DNA from: Tanytarsus gracilentus
Lineage: Eukaryota; Arthropoda; Insecta; Diptera; Chironomidae
Assembly (NCBI GenBank): GCA_038502055.1
Contig: JAXRKN010000042.1
Location: 4,655,483-4,719,482, forward strand
Length of the DNA stretch: 64,000 nt
Direction: 5' to 3'
Position 1 is the first letter of the stretch; each line of letters opens with the position of its first letter. A model generated the notes under the pieces. That model worked only from the letters and a program-made list of their open reading frames with translations, did not search any database and had not been told where the DNA came from. A program made the position numbers and the translations under genes. Positions 1 through 12,330 of the stretch are shown here, in pieces.

Positions 1-3000
1 CCGATGCGCTCGAAAGCATTGCCGGTGCGTTTGCAATTTGCTCCGACATCATGTAGACTTTTTCAGCAATATTTTGATTGCTACTTCCCTGCTTATTTTG
101 CATAAATCTTTTTTTGAATGAACGCGAAAAGGAACGAGAACTACTGTTGGAAGTTGATAGTCTCGCCTTTACAATATCACCCGACATAAAGTCCCATCGG
201 GGATTGGAATTTTCTTTTCTCTCATTGCTATCGTCAAGGCACACCGACAGGAAGAGAAGAAGCCAACTTAAAAGTGTTAAATCGGTATTTCGCCAAATTC
301 CCAAGCGATTATCGGGATTCGATGACATTGGAGCGAGGAGAGTTGCAATTGTTTTTAGAATTGCGTCAATCACAATTGTTCGACAAGTTCCAATTTGAAT
401 GGACTTGCGGCCAAGGTACGTCAAAAGTATGAAAACTCTAGAATAAGTAATATTTTTAAATATATCGAGTCCTACTTGTTTAATTTAATTTACCTATCTT
501 GAGGGAAGACCTCAACGTTTTGCGATGAAAATAGATTTGTAAATGTGTCAGCGAAGAAGTTTCCCCACCACGGTTTGAGCGAGTACGAACACATTTTAAC
601 TAGCATTGAGCAGGAGGCAATGCGAATGTGGGAATCGCCATTAATCACCAACGTCTTAAACATTAAATTGCATGTATTCAAGTCGAAAAAACTGTGCAAT
701 GAAGAAATGCTATGCTGTCCATAAGATATGATGAAATGAAGCAAAAGCTCGATGAGACATTCGCTAATGACTCTCAGTTTATCAGTACAGAGAGATTTGA
801 GTGAATTCTCAGATTGTTTTGGTTTCGCACCATCTTCTTCAAATGCACTTTCAAGTCTACGAATAACATTTTTGACCACATTTAGTTGATTTTGAAATTG
901 AATGCATTCCTCGTAAACTGATGAAATTTTTGCATACTCTTGACTACAATCGTCACTATCCTTGAGTCTATTTAGGTAATTTTGCATGTGAGACATGTTA
1001 GAGTTTTCACTTTTCATAAGAGGCTGCAATAATTCAGATAATTTGCTACTTGCGAGACAATAGCGACAGTGTGTGTCCTCATAGAGTGCATTTAGCACTT
1101 TTAATTGTGTTTGAATGTTATTTTTCTTATTTTTTATGAACTTCATGACTGGATCGGCATACGAATCTTTATCCAATATAACAACATGGCCATAGAATGA
1201 TCCCATCGGTAGCTTGCATCGCGTTGCAGACATTCCATAGCGCCCCATAAAAGTTATGCGAATAAAACGACATACGGGCGGTGGCTGAAGATCACTCAAA
1301 ATTAAAGCTTTAACACCGATATCTTGAGAGACGGCTAATCGAACACAATCATTCTCCTCTTCAAAGCACCACGTGTCAATTGTTAGAGATGCGAGGTCAT
1401 TGCAAGCCGGTATGATTATGTCGGTGAGAAGCACATGATATCCAAAGTCAAGCGTCACTTGTCTTCTCGCTCCCGAGTGCATTCGATCGACGACAATCAT
1501 TTGTTTTGAGGGAACACTCAATAGCTTATGCCATGGTAAGATCATGCTTGCTCCTTCATCACGATTAGTTTCCTCAATATATTCTCTCACTTTATTTCCA
1601 TACACTGAAGATCCACTTATTTTATTTCCACCATCTTCATCAGTCTCCTTCTCAGGATACGTCTTAATTTCGCCTAAACCAAAAGCATTACTCTGTTGCG
1701 TAATCATGAGCTCTTCGTCGCCAGTAAAGATGGGTATATTATTAAGCATTGACTCACTTACGCCGCTCGGCGAGTCCTTGAATTTATGCTTCTTCATGTG
1801 CGAATAGAAAATTTTATCTACGACATTTTTCGCAAGAACATATTGAGAGTCGAATTTCTTGTCTAGCTCAGCGTCTAGAATAATTTTCTCGCTTGGCATT
1901 TTAATGATGTGCTCGTTTGTAACTAATTTCGACGTTCCAATGCCCATTTGCATTTGAGGAGGCGTATCTATCACAATATCATCAATGACATTATTTGCCT
2001 GCAGTGGCAGTGAGTCCATGCTTTCAATTCGAGTTGCTTCTGATGTTGAACAGCACACGAAATGAAGTGGCTCAACTTCTAGCAATCCCTTGATATGATT
2101 ACTGATGCTCTTACGTCTCAAATGAATGGGAACTCTCAGCTCGGACGTGTCTCCCGAGCAGAACGACTTCAAGTCACTAAATTGATTCTGTTGTTGCTGG
2201 TGCTGTTGTTGTTGAGCTCCATTTGCGACAGTTACGCCATTAGATTTTGGCAAGAATACGTTTGAGTAAACCATATTATTTCCTTTTCCAAAGAGAGGTA
2301 GTTCTGCGTCAAACAGCTCCGACTCGAAAGGCATTCCATACAACCCAAATCGCGATTGAAGTATTGAATTTAAAGTATTCGGTCGTTTTGAAATTTCATT
2401 AAGAACATCAATAAGCAATTTTATGATGGAAACTGAAATGGGTCCTTGTGATTCAATATTAGAAGTTGCCGAGATCAGCATTGTGAACCATCTGAGAGCG
2501 CCGGCATGACAGGTTTTCGTTATGTCGGGAATTGACGAGAGAATAGAGCTTTTAAGAGCATTTTCAAAACTATGACACTGCTTATAATCGATCATATTTT
2601 GAGCTCCATGCAATGTATTTATGATAAGTTTTACACACTTGTGTGCCATACTGCGATTATTCATAATAATGCATCGATTGATGAGAGCACTCAAATGATT
2701 TTCTACTACGGTCACGCAGTACATTTGCTGGGCATTAATGTCAGAGGAAACAAAGTTGCGAAGACACTATTTAATTTAAATTAATTAAATTTTGGTTATT
2801 TTGAATATTCAGCAGACGAGAAACTTGTACAAATTTCTCATCTTAACGTTAAAAAATACTCACAGTACGAGGGCATCGGTAACGAGCGAGACGAATAGTA
2901 AGAATCCAATTTAGAATGTCAACCGCAAGATTTTGTACCAAAGAATTTCCAGCGGTTTCAGCCATTTCAAGGAGATTTTTTAAAAGTGTGTTTGATTCGA

Positions 3001-6000
3001 GCATCGCAAGTCTTTGTAGACGTTCATTAGCAACATTTGAAACTTCACGGGTCGCTCGAATAGAAATCGAAATTTCATGAAGCCAATCGCAGCCTAAAAC
3101 AGTTTTACATAAATTATACTATTTTTTCAGTTTCAAATGCTCAGAAAAAAATTAGGAACTTTTAGCTTTGATTTAAGATAAATATTTTACTTTACTAAAA
3201 TTAAAAGTCCTTCCAGATTTTTTCTCAACATGATCTTAAATTGTGGAGGTGCGTGTAGAAATGTTTATTATAACTTAAAGCTAATGACTTGATGAATACA
3301 AAAATTTAAAAAACTCAAAAAAATTAAAGGAAATTTGTAAATAAAATTTAGCTGATAAGAAAATGGCAACATTACCTATATAAAATTCATTATTAGCATT
3401 CAATATGGCATTGCGTGAATTTGAATCAAACGTCAGACGTTCAATTTTGTTTTCTTTATTGGCAAACGATGAAAGCAGTACACTTGTTATACCTTTTTGT
3501 TTTCTAACCGGCACTGTGGGAAATTTTTAGTTTATCATAAAAAACTTGACTTTTAAGAGAGGACTTAAGTTTAAGGAAATTAAGTATAATTTAGAGAACA
3601 GAATAAAACGAATGAGATTTTTTTTAGCGTACAAAAATATAAATATTTAAAAGGATGACAAAGAGGATGTAAATGTTGATGAAGAGAATTTTGAAACTTG
3701 ATTTTTACTCACCACGAGTTTTGTTTTGGCCATCTTTCGCAACATCGGCCATCGTCTTGATGTGAAGTAAATAGTTACGAGCTTTAGATTTCAAAAGCTT
3801 TGGACTCACAAATGTAACAGTTCCTCCCTGCTCATTTAAGTCCATGCAAGATGAAAGCTCAATAGGTCCCGCTAGAATTTCAGCATTTCGTGCTTGTAAA
3901 TATTCTTCTGAAAGTACGGGATTCTCAACTTGAGTGTTAAACATGGTGTTTGACGTTGAAGACGGTGCAAAATTGTTTAAATTATAATTTATGTTATCGT
4001 CTACATCAATCAAAGACTCGCTATCAGTCATTTTAACGCCCGGCTTTCGACGGCAACACAAACCAATTGATTTTTGTTTTAACAGTGTCACTTGAATAGC
4101 CGGCGGATTTGAGCAGGGCTGTAAAATTGAAAATTTCAAGTCAATATGCCCGAGCGAGGTTGTTTTAGGTAAGCTCAATTCGATCAAGTGTTCGTCCCAT
4201 GTTGTTGCGTCATTGTGTAGTCGCCAAGTACGAATTAGATGCGTATCTTCGCCTGGGCCCATATTTTGTGGATGTCTTCGTTGTTTTTGCGCTTGAACGA
4301 GCTCCGTCCAGCATCCAGGAACTTCTGCCGAAAATGGCGTTAACATTTCATCAAAAAGTGTAAGAGAGTATAAAGTTTTAAGATCGTTTAGGGATAAATC
4401 CTTTTTATGAGCAATGAGTTCGATTTTTTGCTGCTGACTCTTGCCATCAGATATTTTTGCAGATTGGGTTGCAGCTGACGAAGTTGACGGCACTGGTGTA
4501 TCATAATCAGGTCTTGTTATTGGCTCAGCAATCACCTCATCCTCAATTTCATCGCTGGAATCATTGTCCAAGTCGTAGAATGAATAGAAATGTAAAGATC
4601 CACTTGCTGTACACGAACACAATCTCTCTAAATTCTTACAGTAAACACTCGAGATGAATTTTTCATTTTCAACTCTTGCCTCGGAGATTGTCTTGAGGTT
4701 TGTTATAGAAAGTACTTTTACAGAACCATCAGCACAAGTTATAACAAAAGCATTTGATTCCGTTGGACTGCCACTAAATATTCTTCCGTTTGTGTCAAAT
4801 TTGGGGAGCATACAGAACTCGACAGGAAAATTCTCGTCCGAAAGTACTCTCTTACAAATTGGCGTTTCTATCAACAGTCCTTTGTCGTCAATTTCATAGA
4901 CAACAAGTTGACAAATCTCACTCGAATTTCCTTCACCATTATCATCAGTCTCCATGTAAACAATCTCAGGACTTGCTAATTTTAATGCGACAAGTAGATA
5001 TCGATTGTCACATGACGTCAAAATCTCTTTGATCTCATACTTTTCCTCCGACGATGACGACGACACTTCGAGCGTTTGAATTGGAAAACAAATAACTTCA
5101 TTTTCGTATTTTTTAACCGGCTTTGAGTGCTGCGAGACAATTGTAGCGGGTGGTCCATTCATCGGGAGTGAAGCTTTGGTCGAATCCATTTCCGATTCAT
5201 GAATTTTCTCTTGAACGATATTAACTGTTGGCTTTTCTTGAGGAACAAACGACCATGTATTCTTATCGGCCTTTGACGAGTACTCATTTCCCAGCTGCTT
5301 TAGAAGATCCTTATTGTCGATGTACTTGAGAAAGCAGTCATCGAAACCGTCCAAACGTTCCTCGTAAGACGACTCGAGAATGGTAATGAGTGAATTACCA
5401 TTCTTGTTTGTATTTGAATAAGTGTTCATTGCTTGGTCATTTACTGTTGTTCCATTTGAGTTTGTGTTGATATTTAGCTTTGTCTTTGGAACTTCTGTGA
5501 CCGCGTAAACAACAAGAAAACACTTTCGTGTCTTTACTCGATTCATTTCAAATGCTTGATCTTTATCGTTGCCACCCGTTGCATTATTTGCTGTCCAATT
5601 ACACTTTGCTCCAGCTACAATTCTTGTTCCCCTCGCACAGGTTTTGATCTTGTCGATTCCCTCTTTGACTTTAAATATCGTATTTTTCTTGTACGTGCAT
5701 AATGCACTTAATTTCATATTTAAATCATCTTCAATGTCATTACGTTTAAGAATATTTTCCTCACATGTTTTAATATTAAACAATGCGACTTTGTCCAATT
5801 GACGCTCAACATTCCATACACAAATATCACCTGTGTTTGTGTTGGCAGTACATGTGATGTTGCTACTTTCACCAGACGAAATAATGTGGTAATCTCCTAT
5901 TGAAGCGGCTGGACTTGTCGCATAAGTAACCGAAAGAGGAACGTTTTGAGTGTATTCGCCTTTAAGGAAAGGACAATCTGGCGAATGACGTTCGTGCTCG

Positions 6001-7296
6001 CACCACGGCTCATCAGTCTTTTCCCAGCAAACCAAGCATACTGAACAAGTGAAACACATTGCTCGATCATCTCCACTCTCGCTTGATTGATGATAGAAGC
6101 CTGCCTGTGCCATTTGATCGGGAAGGGCAAATTTATAATCCATATGTGGCCACGAATCGAAAGTTTTACGTCGCGCTGCCTCAGAATACATATGAAAACG
6201 CTGAATTTGATCATTTTCGACGATTCTTCCGCCGACTATTAAATCCGTGAGACGCTCATTGACCGCAGATGCAATCGATAGTGCTGGTATGTGACGTTGA
6301 AGACTCTTCAATTCCATCACCATTGTACTCGCGACAACTTTAAGACTCGAATGTGGTAGTTCCAAGCAAATTGTTTCCCACTTAAAACGAAAACAAATAA
6401 AATGAATAAATTATGTCAAATTAGATAAGCTAAAATGTACCTTCTGAGCTTTAATTCCCTTCTTTGCACGTCGTTGTGCTTCGGTAATTTTTTGAACTAG
6501 TTCATTAATGACATCTGCAGAGTTCTCGACGCCATGCTGCAATTTGATAATGATTAAAGTAACAATAAATAAACCTTATAGTTATGATTTACCTGCTCGA
6601 GAGATGAGAGGCTTTGATGCAGCAGAAGTGCCTCCGAGAGAAGCAATTCAATTTTAACAGCAGTATCGGTGTTGCTGATGGGTGTTTGAAGAATCGTATC
6701 CAATAGTAAAACCCCATTATAGTCACATCTTAAGCCCATGTTCTTGTCGTTCCAAAATAGCACTTTGTCATAATCCGACAGATATTTTCCTCGGATATGC
6801 TTCTCGGTATCTGAATTATGCAATGTATTAATTTACTTTAAATATTTTTTGAAACAACTTTAGTCAAAGAAATGGTCACATTCGTTAATTTGTTTCAAAC
6901 AAACTAATTTAAAACAACCGGAACCATTTTCGAATTTTTATCGAATTTTTCGTAACCAAAAGGAAAATTTTCCATTTTTGGTTAGAATAAAAAAATAAGG
7001 GTAAAATAACTTAATTAATCTAAAGTCTCGATTATGAGTCATTGATACTTACCGCCATTAAAGACTCGCTGTAAGACAACTCCCGAGTTAACATCCAGCG
7101 TCAAAATTTTTGATTTCGTAAAAATTAAAATGACGTTTAGATTTGGATGAAAAATGATTTTGTGTATGTCTGTGCACTCTTGCACCGACAAATAACCATC
7201 TTCCCTAAGAAATTCTCGTCCTTCATCCATATTTGCGAGATTTTCATTCCTTTCTAAAAAATTCAAAATCGACAAATGCGGAGTTGAGCTGTTCAC
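1..7296 (-). CDS. Bruce: BRUCE/BIRC6 giant BIR-containing ubiquitin ligase, N-terminal ~2,100 residues (partial)
   Basis: Exons read by hand: 7296-7053, 6810-6593, 6536-6441, 6380-3713, 3513-3376, 3093-2864, 2766-494 and 437-1; all have GT-AG introns and phases close, giving 2,101 residues open to the window edge. The family is a ~4,850-residue anti-apoptotic E2/E3 enzyme that ubiquitinates caspases and IAP antagonists and restrains autophagy; its UBC domain is C-terminal and lies outside the window. Seen: start of the N-terminal beta-propeller (1-190); a BIR at about 255-327 with zinc ligands in CFTC, then H and C in EHERHSPDC; long acidic and low-complexity linkers; a Q-rich stretch; and in exon 2766-494 a discoidin/carbohydrate-binding-like module around LDFGYHVLLTD. 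The start ATG at 7296 heads the only good upstream exon. No frame lesion was seen. The identification rests on near-identity of the BIR and the LLTYLGRKS segment to known BIRC6 proteins. Confidence 0.96.
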
Positions 7297-7793
7297 TCAA
7301 TTGAACACATCACGCGTCTATATTTTACACTATCCGCACTTTGGACACGCTATTGATGTAATTTTTAGTTGTTTAAAGCACTCAAATGGCTATTTAACTT
7401 GATTTTCGCAATATTTTTCTCGAATGACTTTAAATTGATTTCTCGATGATGAACTTTTTTCTGTAAGAGGGTCTGATCCATGAAAAAATGAATCATACAT
7501 CAACTTTACGAAAAAATGTAAACAAAAGAGACAAGTATACTTTTTATTCGGTCAAAATAATCGAGAACTTGCTGAAATTGAACAAATTAATTTTTATCAC
7601 TGAAATAATTTTGATTAGGAGTTTTCAAAGGTTCCTTCGATTATTAAATTTTGAATTCTTTCGTCTTTTCTTTTACGTGTCGCTGCCTTTTAAAAGAAAT
7701 CAAGTCATTTGAGTGTCAAACTTCACTGGTTCCACTGTACAAAAAACACAAGTTTTCGATTTCATAAAATTTTTTATATTTCAAGTTTCAAAG
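7297..7793. promoter_or_regulatory. divergent promoter region between BRUCE and the RRM gene
   Basis: The two start codons are 497 bp apart and point away from each other, so the interval must hold both promoters and both 5' UTRs. It is AT-rich. I see no clear TATA box, and I cannot place a transcription start. A short open frame at 7488-7712 is lysine- and phenylalanine-rich with no recognisable domain and is treated as noise. Confidence 0.6.
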
Positions 7794-10141
7794 ATGATTC
7801 CGGTGAGTAAACTTGTGTTTCTTTTATAGATAAGTGCTTGTATTTGATTGAGAGAGTGAAAAACTTCTTTTGTAACATGGATTTTAAGGTGAAAATAAGA
7901 ATAAAATATTTTCTTCAAAATGGCGTAGTAGCTTGGGTTGAAAATTAAAAGTGAAATAAATCTCTCTTTAATCGATTGAGTAATTTAGAGACAAAAATAT
8001 AAATGAAATCTAACATCTAAATGACAGTTTTTAAGAAGATTCAGTATTATTAAAAAACTTTATATTTTAGCGCACTAAAGTTTTTGTTGGTAGCCTTCCA
8101 CAAGGCTCAAAACCGGAAGATTTGCGTCGTCTCTTTGAGAAATATGGAGTCGTCACTGAATGTGACATAATGAATCGTTGTGGATTCGTACATATGCAAA
8201 CACAAGACCAGGCAGAAGCAGCCATCAAAGCACTCAACAATTCAATTTTTAATGGAGCAAATATCGTTGTCGAGAGAGGACGAATGAAAGAACGTCCTCA
8301 AGGCAATAACATGCAGGGTAATAGTAATAACGGAGGCATGAGAAAAGGACCCATGGGAAACAACGCTGGTGGTGGCGGAGGAATGATGAGAAAGGGCCCG
8401 GGAATGAATATGAATCAGGGACCGTCGAATAACTTTCGTGGAGGCAACAACAATAATATGGTTGGGAATATGCGACCATCAAATAACAATCAGATGCAAT
8501 CGAGTGGTCCAGGCGGTCCAGGTCCGATGCGTCAAAATCTCCAACAAAATCGTCAACAAAATAGAAATACACCGTACAACAAGAATCCAAGGGGAGGAGG
8601 AGGACAAATTGGAATGGGTAATTCAAGTGGTGGTGGTGATATGAATCGAGGAGGTGGAAACAATCAACGACCGATGAATCGCAATAACCCGCAGCAAGGA
8701 GCACGCGGAAATTTCCAACAGCGTGGCGGCAACAATAGCGATGGTGGAAATCAAGGAGGCATGAGTCGCTTCAATGACAATATGCAGATGGACAACAATC
8801 GAGGCATGAATAACTTTGATCGTGGTGGCATGGGAGGAGGAAGCATAAACCGTGGAAGCAACAACAACAACAATATGGGTGGAAATAACTTTGACAGCGA
8901 TAATTTTGGCTTCGAAGATCGCAGAGGATTTGCTTTACCATCATTCCAAAATGACAACATAAACCAGGGGAGTTATGGAGGTGGCGGAAACGATCGCCCA
9001 AACAACAACAACAGCATGGTAAATCGACGCAATAATGGTGAATATGATTTTTTGAGCTTTAAACCCTTTTAACAAATATATATATATATATATTGTAAAC
9101 ATAATATTAATAATAATTATATGTAATAGGACCTCAACAATTTAACAGCAACAACAGTATGGGAGGAGGGCAGGGTTTCAACAAGAGACCACAAAATACC
9201 AATTTTGGCAATGACGCAATGTTCAGCAGACGAGGAGGCCAAGGAAATAATCGCAATCAGAGCCAAGGAGGAAATTTTGGAGGCAACGATAGCTTCGGTG
9301 GTGGAAACCAAGGAGGTTTTAATCAGGGCGGAATGAACCGGTAAGAGAATCTGAATTCAGTTAAAACGTTTTCCGTAAAAAGAAAAAAACATTCTGTATT
9401 TTATATGAGGCATTCAATGGGAAATAGACAAATAGTGATGAGTTTTTTTATTAAAACTGAGGGATATAATATTTACGCTTATTATTAAACTGATGAATAT
9501 TACTTTAAATTCTCGTTGAGAGTACTTTGCGATATATGCGAGGGTAAATTTATTTTACGGATCTTGGGAAGACTATTAATAATATTAAACATAACAAATA
9601 CATATAGTTTATCAAATTTTGTTGAGTGTCTCATATTTTTCTTCCTAGTAAAAATAATTTCGAACTCGTAAATTGAGAAATTTGATATAGCCATCATTTA
9701 CAAGTGTCTCATTTATTTGCGAAGATAAAGAGAATTAATCGTTCAATTTAACAACTTCAACTAATTATTCTAATTATTTTAATTATTTCTAATTATTCTA
9801 ATTATCTAATTATCAAAAAAAAATTAAAAAAAATTAAGAAAATAATTAGAAATAATTAGAAATAATTAGAATAATTAGAAATAATTAGAATAAGAGAGAG
9901 ATGAGATCACATTCATCAAATTTGCGAATAAATTATCCTCTCACATCTTGCTTAAATAGAAAGCACAAAAATTATTTTGCGTATCACTAATACCATATAT
10001 AATAAATATAAAGTTCAATCCAATCTGACTAACAAAATTATTTTGATAATAAAAAAAAACCTTTAATCATTCTTTTATAGCAATCAAGGTCCACCACGTC
10101 GTGATTTTATGAATCAAAATATGCAAAATCGACGTTTTTAA
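7794..10141 (+). CDS. single-RRM, Gly/Asn-rich RNA-binding protein (415 aa)
   Basis: Exons 7794-7802, 8071-9037, 9130-9340 and 10081-10141 join in phase to 1,248 nt including TAA. The first exon codes only Met-Ile-Pro. One RRM spans residues 4-72: RNP2 is VFVGSL and RNP1 is RCGFVHM, so a nuclear RNA-binding role is likely. The rest is a low-complexity tail of GGN, MNRGG, QQN and NNNN motifs, the prion-like composition typical of hnRNP and paraspeckle-type proteins that enter condensates. The RRM most resembles the lark/RBM4/RBM14 group, but the tail lacks the CCHC knuckle of Lark and there is no second RRM, so no symbol is given. If intron 9038-9129 is retained, the frame ends at 9072 after DFLSFKPF, giving a possible shorter isoform. 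The last intron (740 nt) carries an AATTATTC hairpin. Confidence 0.85.
9757..9894. repeat. AATTATTC foldback hairpin, intronic
   Basis: Left arm of repeated CTAATTATT motifs, an A-rich loop, then a right arm of AATAATTAG motifs complementary to it. It lies in the last intron of the RRM gene. The same motif recurs at 14552-14655, 17002-17105, 17540-17626, 20325-20416, 21592-21640, 24137-24235 and 24440-24475, which makes it a dispersed foldback family rather than chance AT richness. Confidence 0.75.
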
Positions 10142-11597
10142 ATGAGTGCGATGCGTTTTGATGCAATAATGATTTGCATGATCTATTTTCTTCACCTAGC
10201 TACGACAAAGCATAAACATACAATTATGAAAAGATCGACACCTTCCTCAGATATAACGATAATTTTAATTGTAGATACTAAGACAATTTTTAATTGATAC
10301 TCTTTAACATAGATTTGGCTTGCGAGAGAAAATTATTTAGTTTGCGGATCATATCTTTATTTTAAAGAAAAATCTGCAATAACAAAGAATTATTAAATGG
10401 ACAAAATATTGAACCTTCTTAAGGTTTTGCACTTAATTAATTCCTTAAAACAAAATGTGCGGTCACGCAAGAAAATTTGCAAAGCGTTTATTCACAATAA
10501 AAAAATGTATCGGTTGAGAATTTGATTGTAATACAGATGAAATATTTGGAAAAATATCTTATTGCGTTTGCCTATGTTTAAAAAAATCGTTCTTTCAAGA
10601 AAAAATATCTAGGTGGTTATGCGGATACGATATTCATGCGAGTTCTTATGAGGAAGTGACGTGACTTACAAAAATGGATCTGCTGAAATATTCATCGATT
10701 AACAAAATATTTGATGCAATTTGCGGCTTTATTGCGATCATCAGCGCTTTGTCATATAATTACATGAATAATAAAAGTGATAAAGGAAAAAATAAAATAA
10801 AAATCCTAGAAGTGAAAATTCTAGAATTTAATAAACGTCGTAAGTTAAAATATTAATTTGCGGAGAATGAATGACGGAAAATTTAAGCGGAAAAATGTAA
10901 TACAACGATGCGATGAAAACTACACTGACAAAAAAAAACTTGCGCGTTTATGTCAAATTCGTAAAACAAAAAATGTGCGGTAAGTCGCTTAACAAATACT
11001 CAATTAATTTGCTATTTTTGCTATTACGGTTGATGGAATTTATCGAAAGGACTTTGGGGAAACTTTATTGAATGCGTCTTGTGTTTATGAAGGGATTTAA
11101 CTTACAAAGATTGATGTAATACATACCTCACATTAGTTTCATATACATTTTCATGGGAAAAATTTATTAAAGCTCATGTAATCTGGCCACAACTTAAACT
11201 TTTTTGTGTCCCTCGCAAGAATAATCTTAATAATTTTAAAATTAATTCATTGCTCTTTTTTATTTCCAGACTTTGGTTCTAACAAAACGCTGAAACGGTT
11301 CCTTTCGTTTGTGATATTTTACATGTGATATTTTAATGCAACCAAGAGACTGATGGATGATGATCCGTACTATTAATTTATTGTTGCTGACTAAATGAAA
11401 AAATAAAAAATATTTTACAATTTAATTTTGGCAAAGAAAAATTTATATATTGCAGCGATAAATTCACACTAAAATATAATTTTCATATTTTTGTAACGTC
11501 TCGAAATAATTCAAACTTGGATCGATTATCCGATTTGTTTTGAAGAAAAAAATATCACAAAATATTTCCTGAAATTTAATTTTATCAAGTTTAAACT
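10142..11597. other. 3' UTR of the RRM gene and intergenic sequence before PET100
   Basis: AT-rich sequence without a convincing gene. AATAAA at 10496-10501 is a plausible polyadenylation signal for the RRM gene. The 60-codon frame at 10674-10856 is lysine/isoleucine-rich with no family resemblance and is probably chance. A pyrimidine tract ending in AG near 11270 has no matching upstream exon. Confidence 0.5.
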
Positions 11598-11903
11598 ATG
11601 GGCGGGTGGCAATTGGAGGTATTTAAAATGGCTTTATACATGTCTTTTCCCGTGGGTCTATTTCATTGGTTCAACCAGCCTGAATATTTTGAAAAATGGG
11701 TACAAATGATTTTGAAATTATAAAAAAGTTGAAATGAATAAGTTAATTGATCACAGGTGATTGAAAAGAAGCGAGAACTCTATCCGCCGGAGAATCTGGA
11801 ACATAGACAACAAATCGAAGATTGCATAAAGGATGTACGAAACCAGCAAGGCAAATTATTGCAACAACAATTAGCTAATATGGAGGCTGGAGAGAAGAAC
11901 TAG
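11598..11903 (+). CDS. Pet100: PET100 cytochrome c oxidase assembly factor (82 aa)
   Basis: Two exons, 11598-11699 and 11757-11903, separated by a 57 nt GT-AG intron in phase 0, give 82 codons and TAG. PET100 is a small inner-mitochondrial-membrane chaperone needed to assemble complex IV. Family features seen: the opening MGGWQLEVFKMALYMSFPVG, which holds the LE(I/V)F(R/K)M motif and starts the single N-terminal membrane segment; the FNQPEYFE turn; and the KKRELYPPENL motif (K/R-RELWPPE in vertebrates) opening the charged helical tail that faces the intermembrane space. Length is close to the human protein (73 aa). Both exons are too short for a simple ORF scan. The gene converges on prosaposin, 427 bp away stop to stop. 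Confidence 0.92.
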
Positions 11904-12330
11904 CATATAGAAAATCATTTACATAAGTTTGTGTTTTATTTCAGAAATTAGAAAACAAAATACACGTTAATTAAATACAAGTATTTAAAAGAATCAAAAA
12001 CACTTTATTATCAAAAACTTTTCCTTCAGGGTATACACGAATATTTCTAATTAGGATTATTAGGATAATTAAAAAATCAAAGTGAATTACCCATGACAGG
12101 AAAACATCACGATTTTTTTAAAAAGAGACTCCTTTTACTGCTTTTGGAACGTTTAACAGATTATTTGAAAAAATTAAAAAAATATAAATGTATGTCCGTT
12201 AAATTTAAATTTTAAGTAAATTACGAGTTTATAATATATTAACTAAATTCTACGATGTAATTTGGTATGATTCATACATCCAGTTCTTGTCATAAATTCA
12301 TCATATGGCATCAATATTCTTATTATTCAT
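11904..12330. other. convergent 3' intergenic region, PET100 / prosaposin
   Basis: AT-rich interval between two convergent stop codons, holding both 3' UTRs. No open frame or structured element stands out. Confidence 0.5.

Noticed and set aside
78..398. 106-codon plus-strand frame at the left edge
   Set aside because: Antisense to a BRUCE exon whose minus-strand frame is continuous with the next exon and matches the family (LLTYLGRKS).
8249..8704. 151-codon minus-strand frame rich in Tyr, His and Cys
   Set aside because: Antisense shadow of the Gly/Asn-rich RRM gene.
10674..10856. 60-codon frame between the RRM gene and PET100
   Set aside because: Short, lysine-rich AT-driven composition, no splice context, no family likeness.
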